A DNA stretch of 64,000 bases, taken from JBFWUW01 sp050247075 (GTDB lineage: Bacteria; Planctomycetota; Planctomycetia; Pirellulales; JBFWUW01). The translations under genes were made by a program, and so were the position numbers. Of this stretch, positions 1 through 6,934 are shown in pieces; the first letter of the stretch is position 1, and every line of letters starts with the position of its first letter. The notes beneath the pieces are model-generated. The model was not told the DNA's origin. It worked only from the letters and a program-made list of their open reading frames with translations, and did not search any database. The stretch lies in NCBI GenBank assembly GCA_050247075.1, contig JBFWUW010000008.1, positions 1 through 64,000 of the forward strand, read 5' to 3'.

Positions 1-459
1 GCAAGGGCATTCGGCATCGGGCAGTGGATGTTCGACCCGTTCCACCGGCAGGCATTCCGGAAAGGTGAACTTCTCGCGCGGCCGGCGCTGCTTGGTGCCT
101 GGCGTGGGAGTGGCGGATGTTTCCGCGTTGGCCGTGGGGATGCCGGCGGCCGGCTCGGTCCCCGCCAACGGCACGATTTCCGGCGTGAACAGCAACTGCT
201 GGCCGGGCGAGGGGGCGTAGCGCTCGCGTCGTGGGGAGAACAACGCCTTCTTCAACAAGGCGATCTGCTCGCTGGCCCGTGTCAGTCGCTCATGCTGCGC
301 CGCGATCGTGGCTTGCTGCTGCTCGATGAGCGCTGACTTCTCGGCGATGGCGGCTTGCATCTGCTCGATGAGCGCGCGTTGTTCGTGTACCAGCGCGGTG
401 AGTTCCTCCACCTGCCGCGACAGCGCATCTCCCTCCGCCGATGAACGTCCTTGATCCAT
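1..459 (-). CDS. tnpC: IS66 transposase TnpC, N-terminal 153 residues (partial)
   Basis: This is the catalytic DDE transposase of the IS66 element, cut by the window edge. It starts at the ATG at 457-459 (MDQGRSSAEGDAL), 64 bases beyond the tnpB stop. The visible part is the family's N-terminal region: a long coiled coil rich in Glu/Gln/Ala (about residues 15-70), then the motif LLKKALFSPRRERY, where IS66 transposases carry their K-x-x-x-F-x-x-R-x-E-R signature, and a Pro/Thr-rich linker ending in the start of the zinc-ribbon region (LPDAECPC). The catalytic core is not in view. No frameshift is seen. Confidence 0.9.
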   Translation of the reverse strand, partial: MDQGRSSAEGDALSRQVEELTALVHEQRALIEQMQAAIAEKSALIEQQQATIAAQHERLTRASEQIALLKKALFSPRRERYAPSPGQQLLFTPEIVPLAGTEPAAGIPTANAETSATPTPGTKQRRPREKFTFPECLPVERVEHPLPDAECPC

Positions 460-523
460 GCCATTACTTGGCGCGAGACGTTCGCGGGTTACGCTAAAAA
501 GAAAACATTTTAAGGAAATGTTT

Positions 524-898
524 TCAAACGGGCCGCGCGGTTCTCGTCCAACGCTTCCGCCGGCGGACACTGGAGAGTTCAATGCCCTCCAGAATCAACG
601 CCAGATCGCTCCACCGTAGTTCGACGCTGGCGGCCTTGCCGTCGCCGGCTTCGACGGCACGCGGCGTCTCGAACGTGCCTTGCTCCAAGCAGCGGTAGAA
701 GATCACCAGCCCATCGCCCACGAAGTACAACACCTTGACGCGGTTGTGGCGGCGATTGAAGAACAAGAACAGATGGCCCGACTCGACCTGTTGGCCGAGT
801 TCCCGTTCCACCAGCCCGCAGAGGCCGTCGAAGCTTTTTCGCATGTCGGTCGGCCGGGTGTAGGCGAACACCCGCAGCGAAGTCGTTGGGAGCAGCAT
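524..898 (-). CDS. tnpB: IS66 accessory protein TnpB
   Basis: The 124-residue product matches the IS66 Orf2 family in length and motifs: TRPTDMRKSFDGL near the N-terminus (residues 14-26), then GHLFLFFNRRHNRVKVLY and GDGLVIFYRCLEQGTF. IS66 TnpB is needed for transposition, but its biochemical role is not well established. Its ATG shares the A of the tnpA stop (TGATG at 896-900), the usual sign of translational coupling in these elements. The last 20 residues are basic (RRRKRWTRTARP). The frame is full length. Confidence 0.92.
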   Translation of the reverse strand: MLLPTTSLRVFAYTRPTDMRKSFDGLCGLVERELGQQVESGHLFLFFNRRHNRVKVLYFVGDGLVIFYRCLEQGTFETPRAVEAGDGKAASVELRWSDLALILEGIELSSVRRRKRWTRTARPV

Positions 899-1296
899 CA
901 GAGTTCTCCCCGGGCGGCGGCCAGCAGATGGCCGATGGTGGCCGCGTCACAGCCGGAAAGAATGCGGATCCGCAGTCCGTCCGCCAGTTCGATGACCGCC
1001 GCTTCGGCTGGCCGCCGGTCAGCGACGACCGCTGTTTTGAGGGGCGCTGTCTTGATGGGCACCTGGTCATCGACGATCCGCACCGGCACGAGCGCAGCCG
1101 AGACGCGAGAGGCGGGCTTCGTGGTGGCGATGATCGCGGCGTCGCGCTCTCGCAGCTTCCGCTGCCATTGAAAGAAGGAGGCGGTCGAAACGCCCGCTTC
1201 CCAGCACAGATCGGACACGCTCCGCCCACTCCTTACACGTCGCTCGACCAGCTTCCGCCAAAACAGTTCCCGATCCCGATTCGCCTTGCGTGCCAT
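898..1296 (-). CDS. tnpA: IS66 accessory protein TnpA
   Basis: This is the first gene of the IS66 element, 132 residues from the ATG at 1296 (MARKANRDRELFW). The N-terminus carries the helix-turn-helix-like segment of the family: WRKLVERRVRSGRSVSDLCW followed by AGVSTASFFQWQRKLRERD. It is therefore likely to bind DNA at the element ends. The C-terminal half (IELADGLRIRILSGCDAATI) is the typical beta-rich end. An in-frame ATG 15 codons upstream exists, but the start used here fits the family better. It overlaps tnpB by one base. Confidence 0.88.
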   Translation of the reverse strand: MARKANRDRELFWRKLVERRVRSGRSVSDLCWEAGVSTASFFQWQRKLRERDAAIIATTKPASRVSAALVPVRIVDDQVPIKTAPLKTAVVADRRPAEAAVIELADGLRIRILSGCDAATIGHLLAAARGEL

Positions 1297-1382
1297 GGCC
1301 ACATACCTCGTGAAAAGACGACGCCCCGCGACGTCCCTCACGCTAGCACAGGTTGCAAGGATGCTGATTCAGAAGCGGTTAC

Positions 1383-1559
1383 GTAGGCCAGCAGCTTTAC
1401 GGCTGTGCTGCGCCGGTTGCGGAATACGAATACCGTTCCGCGAAACGGATCCTCTCCCGGGGCGGCCTTGCAACACTGCGCGAGGCCATCGATGCCCTTG
1501 CGAAAGTCGATCGGCTCGACGCAGACAACAATCCGCGTCTGGGGAGTGACTTGAAGCAT
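1383..1559 (-). pseudogene. tnpB of a second IS66-type element, truncated by insertion
   Basis: The frame starts MLQVTPQTRIVVCVEPIDFR and continues GTVFVFRNRRSTAVKLLAYV, the start of the IS66 TnpB family, but stays homologous for only about 59 of roughly 115 residues. Homology stops exactly at the outer end of the neighbouring IS66 element (1382). The open frame then runs a few codons into that element (TASESASLQPVLA) and stops. The remainder should lie on the far side of the inserted element, beyond the window's left edge. Its ATG overlaps the upstream gene stop in the same TGATG arrangement seen in the intruding element. Confidence 0.85.
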
Positions 1560-1969
1560 CAGCGGGCTTCCCAAAAGATGCGGGCCAGAGCGACGAGTTC
1601 GCTCCCCGGAAGTTTCACACGCATCTTATCGCCGGACGCCTTCTCGAACTCGACGACGCACTCACTCGCCGCCAAGGCCACGGGCGGCAGCTCGACAAAA
1701 CTCAACTCCGACGCGTTCTTGCCGCGTGCGGTGTTGCCGCTTGTCGTCGGCGCTTTACGCCGCGCCACGTGCTTCTGCAGCTCGTAATAGCCGATATGTA
1801 GAGCCTGCGCCGTGCGACTCACCCCGTACCGATCCGCCAGGCCGACTGCCTTGTTCCAGAGTGCGGCCGGAATGCGATCCCCCCGCTGCCGAGTCCTGCG
1901 CCAGCCCGCAAACCGCCTGGCCGCCTCAGCCAGATCGAGCGGCAACGCTCCCTTCCCACGTCCCAGCAT
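1559..1969 (-). CDS. TnpA-like protein of the interrupted second IS66-type element
   Basis: The 136-residue protein starts at the ATG at 1969, preceded by GGGAGG about 8 bases upstream; an upstream in-frame ATG at 2026 lacks such a site. The sequence MLGRGKGALPLDLAEAARRF, then a helix-turn-helix-like stretch (ALWNKAVGLADRYGVSRTAQ), resembles accessory TnpA proteins of a divergent IS66 subgroup. The C-terminus ends LVALARIFWEAR. Its place directly upstream of, and coupled to, a TnpB fragment supports the assignment. It is probably non-functional in transposition, since the element is broken. Confidence 0.7.
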   Translation of the reverse strand: MLGRGKGALPLDLAEAARRFAGWRRTRQRGDRIPAALWNKAVGLADRYGVSRTAQALHIGYYELQKHVARRKAPTTSGNTARGKNASELSFVELPPVALAASECVVEFEKASGDKMRVKLPGSELVALARIFWEAR

Positions 1970-2427
1970 GGCATGACCTCCCGAGAATTCGGAACCCGTC
2001 AGCCACGCTAGCAACTCTAGCAACAAAATTCACGCAGCCTTGCCGAAAGGACACCCTGAACCGGCCACCGACCGCGGCACCTGGCGAGATACTGCCGATC
2101 GGTTGAAGATCATTACTCAACGTCTAGCAAGCAGACCGCCCTGTCTAGCAGCGATGTATTGAATGTTCGATTTATACCACGCGGCAACGCCAGCGTGCGG
2201 GAAGCAAATCCCGAATAGCCGGGGATTGTCGTAATAGGTTTCGGCGCTGTTTGAAGCGGCGATACGGCCTCACCTTCAGCTTGTGCTAGCATCGACCTGT
2301 CCCCAATGCGGGTTGACTTGCACCATCGCGGTTCGTTAAAACGCCCCGCGATGCTCGCCAGACCCGAACTCTTCTATCGATGGCGGCCTCGCCCAACCCG
2401 CCCCGCCTGCCGTTCAAGGATGAACTT
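1970..2427. other. Intergenic region before the polysaccharide locus
   Basis: No coding frame is convincing here. The part next to 1970 must hold the outer end of the interrupted IS66-type element, but I could not fix the terminus. Short copies of tctagcaa/ctagcaac occur at about 2005-2025 and 2120-2150 and may mark element-end remnants. A ribosome binding site AAGGA (2416-2420) stands 7 bases before the asparagine-synthetase-type start at 2428. Confidence 0.5.
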
Positions 2428-4368
2428 ATGTGTGGCATTGCCGGAATTCAGAGCCTGGATGGCCATCCAATCCCCGAGCTTGGCCAGCGGCTGCGAACGA
2501 TGAACGCACTGTTGGAGCATCGCGGACCTGACGGGCAAGGAACGTGGGAGCATCCCCGGCAGCGTACGGGACTGGCCCATCGCCGTTTGAGCATCATCGA
2601 CCTGTCAACCGGGCAGCAGCCGATGCGCGATGCGGGAGGCAATTGGCTGGCCTTCAACGGCGAGATATACAACTACATTGAGTTGCGCGAAGAGCTAGGC
2701 CCGGAATTGTTTCGGACCACTTCCGATACGGAAGTCATTCTGCATGCTTACCGCCGCTGGGGGCAGGACTGCCTGCAGCACTTCCGTGGCATGTTTGCCT
2801 TTGCCTTGTGGGATGAGTCGGAACAGACCTTGTTCTGCGCGCGTGACCACTTTGGCATCAAGCCGTTTTATTACCTGGAACGCGACGGCCGGTTGCACTT
2901 TGCCTCGGAATGCAAAGCCTTGCTGCCGTTTGTGGAGCGGATCGAAGCGGATCGCGAGGCGGTCAGCGACTATCTGGCGTTTCAGTTCTATCTGGATGGA
3001 AAAACGCTCTTCAAGAGCATCCGCGAGCTGCAGCCGGGCCACTCGCTGACCGTCCGCAACGGCCGGGTCGATATTCGCCGCTACTGGGAGGTGTATTACG
3101 AGCTGGATTGGAACCACACCGAGAAATACTTTGAAGAGGCCGTCCGCGAGAAGATGGCCGATTCGTTGAAACTGCATTTGCGTGCCGACGTGCCGATTGG
3201 AGCCTATGTCAGCGGCGGGCTGGATAGCGGCATTGTCGCTTCGCTGGCGGCCCGGCATTCGCCAGCCGGTTTTCGCGGCTATACGGGCAAGTTCACCGAC
3301 CGGCCGGGTTACGACGAAAGCCACTACGCCAGGGCTTTGGCGGACGAGCTGAACTTTCCTCTGGACGAGATTGATATACAGCCCTCGGACTTCACCGACA
3401 CCTTGCGAAAGGTGATTTACCACCTGGACTATCCCATCGCCGGCCCTGGCTCATTTCCGCAATACATGGTCTCCAAGTTGGCCGCCCAAAAGCACAAAGT
3501 TGTACTGGGCGGGCAAGGAGGTGACGAGGTATTTGGCGGTTACGCCCGCTACCTGATTGCCTATTTCGAGCAGTGCATCAAGGGGGCCATCGACGGCACG
3601 ATGAACTCGGGCAACTTCGTGGTGACTTACGAGTCGATCATTCCGAATCTCAAGACGTTGAAGGCTTACAAGCCGATGTTGAAACAATTCTGGAGCAGCG
3701 GGCTGTTCGACAACATCGACCGCCGCTACTACCAATTGATCAACCGCGCGCCACAACTAGACGACAAAATTCGCTGGGAAATGTTGGAAGGTTACTCTCC
3801 GTTCGATTCGTTCAACCGGTTGTTCAACAGCAAAAATGTGGGCAAGGAGTCGTACTTCGACCAGATGACCCATTTCGACTTCAAGACGCTGCTGCCGGCG
3901 CTGCTGCAGGTGGAGGACCGGGTCAGCATGGCGCATGGCCTGGAAAGCCGCGTGCCGCTGCTGGACCACCCGCTGATTGAATTGGCCGCCACGATTCCGG
4001 CCAATATTAAATTCAAGGAGGGGACGCTCAAACATCTGCTGCGCAACGTATTTCGCGATGCTGTTCCCAGCGCGATCGTCGACCGCAAAGACAAAATGGG
4101 CTTTCCGGTGCCTTTGGAGCACTGGATGCGGAACGAGGCTCGCGACTTCGTGCAAGACATACTTGGTTCGTCCGCCGCGCAAGGGCGCGAACTGGTGGAC
4201 AACCGGCGGGTTGCCAAAGGCATCAGCGCCGAAGCACAATTTGGCCGCACCACCTGGGGACTGCTGTGCCTGGAAGTATGGCACCAGGAGTTTGCCGACC
4301 GCGAAGCCCGTTTCAAGCGATTGCTGCACATGCCTCATGTCGAAAAACAAGTTCGGGTGGCAGCGTAG
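2428..4368 (+). CDS. asnB: AsnB-type glutamine-dependent amidotransferase (first copy)
   Basis: This 646-residue protein has the two-domain asparagine-synthetase-B layout. The N-terminal Ntn glutaminase starts MCGIAGIQ, so Cys2 becomes the nucleophile after Met removal; this fixes the start at 2428 rather than an upstream ATG at 2380, and AAGGA lies at 2416-2420. The C-terminal ATP-pyrophosphatase domain carries the SGGLDSG loop at about residues 262-268. Family members either make asparagine from aspartate or, in surface-glycan clusters, amidate uronic acid sugars. The neighbours (epimerases, glycosyltransferases, exporter) and a second copy at 22.5 kb favour glycan modification, but that is inference. 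It begins the plus-strand run of the locus and is followed after 95 bases by an epimerase gene. Confidence 0.88.
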   Translation: MCGIAGIQSLDGHPIPELGQRLRTMNALLEHRGPDGQGTWEHPRQRTGLAHRRLSIIDLSTGQQPMRDAGGNWLAFNGEIYNYIELREELGPELFRTTSDTEVILHAYRRWGQDCLQHFRGMFAFALWDESEQTLFCARDHFGIKPFYYLERDGRLHFASECKALLPFVERIEADREAVSDYLAFQFYLDGKTLFKSIRELQPGHSLTVRNGRVDIRRYWEVYYELDWNHTEKYFEEAVREKMADSLKLHLRADVPIGAYVSGGLDSGIVASLAARHSPAGFRGYTGKFTDRPGYDESHYARALADELNFPLDEIDIQPSDFTDTLRKVIYHLDYPIAGPGSFPQYMVSKLAAQKHKVVLGGQGGDEVFGGYARYLIAYFEQCIKGAIDGTMNSGNFVVTYESIIPNLKTLKAYKPMLKQFWSSGLFDNIDRRYYQLINRAPQLDDKIRWEMLEGYSPFDSFNRLFNSKNVGKESYFDQMTHFDFKTLLPALLQVEDRVSMAHGLESRVPLLDHPLIELAATIPANIKFKEGTLKHLLRNVFRDAVPSAIVDRKDKMGFPVPLEHWMRNEARDFVQDILGSSAAQGRELVDNRRVAKGISAEAQFGRTTWGLLCLEVWHQEFADREARFKRLLHMPHVEKQVRVAA

Positions 4369-4463
4369 CCGTTCAGCCTGTCATGCGGGAAGGTTCGCGA
4401 ATCCCAGGCATGAAAGGCCAGGAAATTCAAACTACTCCAGTCCTCATGTACGCGGAGAAATCC

Positions 4464-5513
4464 ATGAAGATCGAATGCTTCCAAGGACGTAAGATTCTGG
4501 TCGTAGGCGGTGCCGGTTTTGTGGGGAGCAATCTGGTGCGAATGCTTTTACCACACGACCCTAAGCAGGTGCTGGTGGTCGATAACCTGCTGTCAGCCGA
4601 GCGCGAGAATGTTCCCCAGCATACAGCCGTAGAATTTGTGGATGGCAGCATTTGTGATGACCGCGTGCTGTCCTTGCTGCCCAAGGATTTGGACTACGTT
4701 TTTCATCTGGCGACGTTTCACGGCAACCAGAACTCGATCGTTGATCCCCTGGCCGATCACGAAAACAATACGCTGACCACGCTGAAGCTGTTTGACCGCT
4801 TGAAGGGCCAGGCCGGCCTAAAGAAGGTCGTTTACTCGTCGGCCGGCTGCACCGTGGCGGAGAAGACCTACGGCGACGCCCAAGCCACGACCGAAGATGC
4901 ACCTGTCTCGCTGTACCTGGACAGCCCGTACCAAATATCCAAGGTGATTGGCGAGTTCTACGCCAACTTTTACTGGATGCGGCACAAGTTGCCGGTCGTC
5001 AAGGCGCGGTTTCAAAACGTTTACGGTCCTGGCGAGATTTTGGGGGCCGGCGCATGGCGCGGCACGCCCGCCACGGTGTGGCGGAATGTTACGCCTACCT
5101 TTGTGTACAAGTCGATCAAGCACATGCCGCTGCCGCTGGAGAACGGCGGCGATGCCTCGCGCGATTTCATTTTCGTGGACGACATCGCCGAAGGCCTGAT
5201 GCGCTGCGCCGCCTTTGGCGAAGCGGCGGGCGTCTACAACCTGGCCAGCGGCCAGGAGACGACCATCCGCCAACTGGCCGAGGCCATCAACCGCCACACT
5301 GGCAATCCCACGCCCGTCCAACTGCTGCCCAAGCGCGATTGGGACCGGTCTGGCAAGAGGTTTGGCAGCACCGACAAGGCGTTAGAGGCAATAGGCTTTG
5401 CCACGCGTGTCGCGTTCGAGGATGGCATTCGCCGCACGGTAGCTTGGACGAAAGAGAATCTTCCGATGATTGAAGGCTGCATGTCGCGGCACCACTCGCG
5501 AATGGCTGCCTAG
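4464..5513 (+). CDS. NAD-dependent sugar-nucleotide epimerase/dehydratase
   Basis: The protein is a 349-residue extended short-chain dehydrogenase. The Rossmann motif GGAGFVGSNLV sits near residue 15, and the catalytic Tyr156-x3-Lys160 pair lies in SPYQISK, with YSSAGCTV just before it. The likely task is epimerisation or dehydration of a nucleotide sugar for the surface glycan; the exact substrate cannot be read. The start ATG at 4464 (MKIECFQGRKILVVGG) is preferred over earlier in-frame ATGs because GGAG lies just before it and the Rossmann fold normally begins close to the N-terminus. It probably belongs to one transcript with the AsnB gene before it and the SGNH gene 46 bases after it. 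Confidence 0.85.
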   Translation: MKIECFQGRKILVVGGAGFVGSNLVRMLLPHDPKQVLVVDNLLSAERENVPQHTAVEFVDGSICDDRVLSLLPKDLDYVFHLATFHGNQNSIVDPLADHENNTLTTLKLFDRLKGQAGLKKVVYSSAGCTVAEKTYGDAQATTEDAPVSLYLDSPYQISKVIGEFYANFYWMRHKLPVVKARFQNVYGPGEILGAGAWRGTPATVWRNVTPTFVYKSIKHMPLPLENGGDASRDFIFVDDIAEGLMRCAAFGEAAGVYNLASGQETTIRQLAEAINRHTGNPTPVQLLPKRDWDRSGKRFGSTDKALEAIGFATRVAFEDGIRRTVAWTKENLPMIEGCMSRHHSRMAA

Positions 5514-5559
5514 TGCAAAACGGTACCGACGGTTCTTAGAGGATCGCGCGAGGGAAACC

Positions 5560-6744
5560 ATGAAATCAAAACATGCCTTTAAACTCGTCGCTGTCATATG
5601 CTCCGCGGTGTTAACGCTACTTTGCGCCGAGATCGTACTTCGGCTGATGCCTTCCAATCTGGTGGGGGCCAGCGAACGGCACATTTCGTGTTTGACGTCG
5701 GCAAGTCATATCCCCGAGTCTCGCGATGCCTATTTCGATCCCGACGACTACTACACGAAATGCGATTGCTTCGCGGTCATGGATGAACATCCTACGTTGA
5801 AGATCGTTCCACGTCCGCATGTGGACGGCGACGGCTACCACACCAACAATCTCCATTGTCGCTATGATGACGATCTGACATCGTCCAAGGAACCTGGCGA
5901 ATTCCGCATCGTTGTCACGGGCGGCTCTACGGCTTGGGGAGCGGGTGTGCGTCAACACGAAACCTTCTCAGCCTTACTAGAGTCTCGCCTACGCGCGGCC
6001 CATCCGCATCGATTGGCGCGAGTTATTTGTGCAGGAGTGGGTACTTATTCGTCTTCGCAAGAGATTGGGCTGGCTCGAGAGATTATGGACGATCTCAAGC
6101 CCGATGTCGTGTTGATGTTCACGGGCTGGAACGACACGTACTTTGGCTACAGGGGTGAACAGCAAGAAGAACCGCGAGAGTCTTTGAGCCGTCTCGATCC
6201 GCCGCGATACGGCGACTTCGCTTGTAAATTGCACTACGTGGTCGCGCGAGCCATACACAACCGGCGATATGCCGCCCAGATGGAGCAACTCATCGAGGCG
6301 GGATCGGCGACGCCGGACGAGGTCGTTGACCTGCAGCAATCCAATATCCTGGCCATGCACGAAATCGCGGCGAAATTGAACGCGAGGCTGATTTGCTGCC
6401 TGCAACCGACCTTGTACGAGACGCGGAAGGAACTAACTTCCTGGGAGCGGCGGTTGCTAGAATACAACGATGCCATGTATCTCGGTTTCCGCCGCTACAA
6501 CACGAAGGTTTACAAGGCTTACCGGGCCAGTCTTCCCAACCACGCGAAAACCCACGGGTACGAATTTCACGACCTCGATTCGGCGATCGCCGACGAACCA
6601 CTAAGCGTGTTTGTCGATCACGTCCACTTTGGAACTCGCGGCAATCTACGCATTGCTGAAGGGTTGGACACCATCATTCGCCACACGATCGACCTGGATG
6701 GCCAGATGGCGGCTAAGGATCGAGACATGAAGTCGAAGCGGTAG
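5560..6744 (+). CDS. Membrane-anchored SGNH/GDSL-type hydrolase
   Basis: The 394-residue protein has an N-terminal hydrophobic segment (about residues 7-28) that looks like a signal anchor, so the enzyme should face the periplasm. SGNH blocks are visible: VVTGGSTAWGAG with Ser123 as nucleophile, MFTGWNDTYFG as the G-x-N-D oxyanion block, and DHVH (Asp353, His356) as the catalytic acid and base. Such enzymes add or remove O-acyl groups on polysaccharides. It starts at 5560 just after GAGGGAAACC, and lies 46 bases beyond the epimerase. It is the last plus-strand gene before a convergent minus-strand gene. The acyl substrate is unknown. Confidence 0.82.
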   Translation: MKSKHAFKLVAVICSAVLTLLCAEIVLRLMPSNLVGASERHISCLTSASHIPESRDAYFDPDDYYTKCDCFAVMDEHPTLKIVPRPHVDGDGYHTNNLHCRYDDDLTSSKEPGEFRIVVTGGSTAWGAGVRQHETFSALLESRLRAAHPHRLARVICAGVGTYSSSQEIGLAREIMDDLKPDVVLMFTGWNDTYFGYRGEQQEEPRESLSRLDPPRYGDFACKLHYVVARAIHNRRYAAQMEQLIEAGSATPDEVVDLQQSNILAMHEIAAKLNARLICCLQPTLYETRKELTSWERRLLEYNDAMYLGFRRYNTKVYKAYRASLPNHAKTHGYEFHDLDSAIADEPLSVFVDHVHFGTRGNLRIAEGLDTIIRHTIDLDGQMAAKDRDMKSKR

Positions 6745-6806
6745 ACGGATCCGTACGGCCGCCCACCTCGCTATTATTGCTTGCATCACTGTGAAAAAGG
6801 AAGGGA

Positions 6807-6842
6807 AAGCCCGTGTACTTGCCGCGTAACTCTCATGGGCTT
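6807..6842. terminator. Possible bidirectional terminator between convergent genes
   Basis: AAGCCCGTG (6807-6815) and CATGGGCTT (6834-6842) can pair in 8 of 9 positions around an 18-base loop. The site lies between the convergent SGNH gene (ends 6744) and the FG-GAP gene (ends 6935). There is no strong T-run, so this is a weak call. Confidence 0.3.
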
Positions 6843-6934
6843 GGCAGGCTGGGGGCAGACAACCTGGCTGTGGAGCGCCGACGATGTTGGCCATAGATAG
6901 CTGCCCTGTTTTGCCTGGGACGGAAGCGCCGCTC

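Larger units (their letters stand above)
1..1382 (-). mobile_element. IS66-family element, incomplete (right part outside window)
   Basis: Three genes in the usual IS66 order tnpA-tnpB-tnpC are read on the minus strand, with tnpC running off the window edge. The tnpA-side terminus is placed at 1382 because the minus strand begins GTAACCGCTTCTGAATCAGC there, matching the GTAA start typical of IS66 ends, and because the flanking tnpB frame of another element is cut at this point. The candidate 8-bp target copy next to the end is gtaggcca (1383-1390); the other copy lies outside the window. The three frames look intact, so this copy may still be mobile. Confidence 0.85.
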
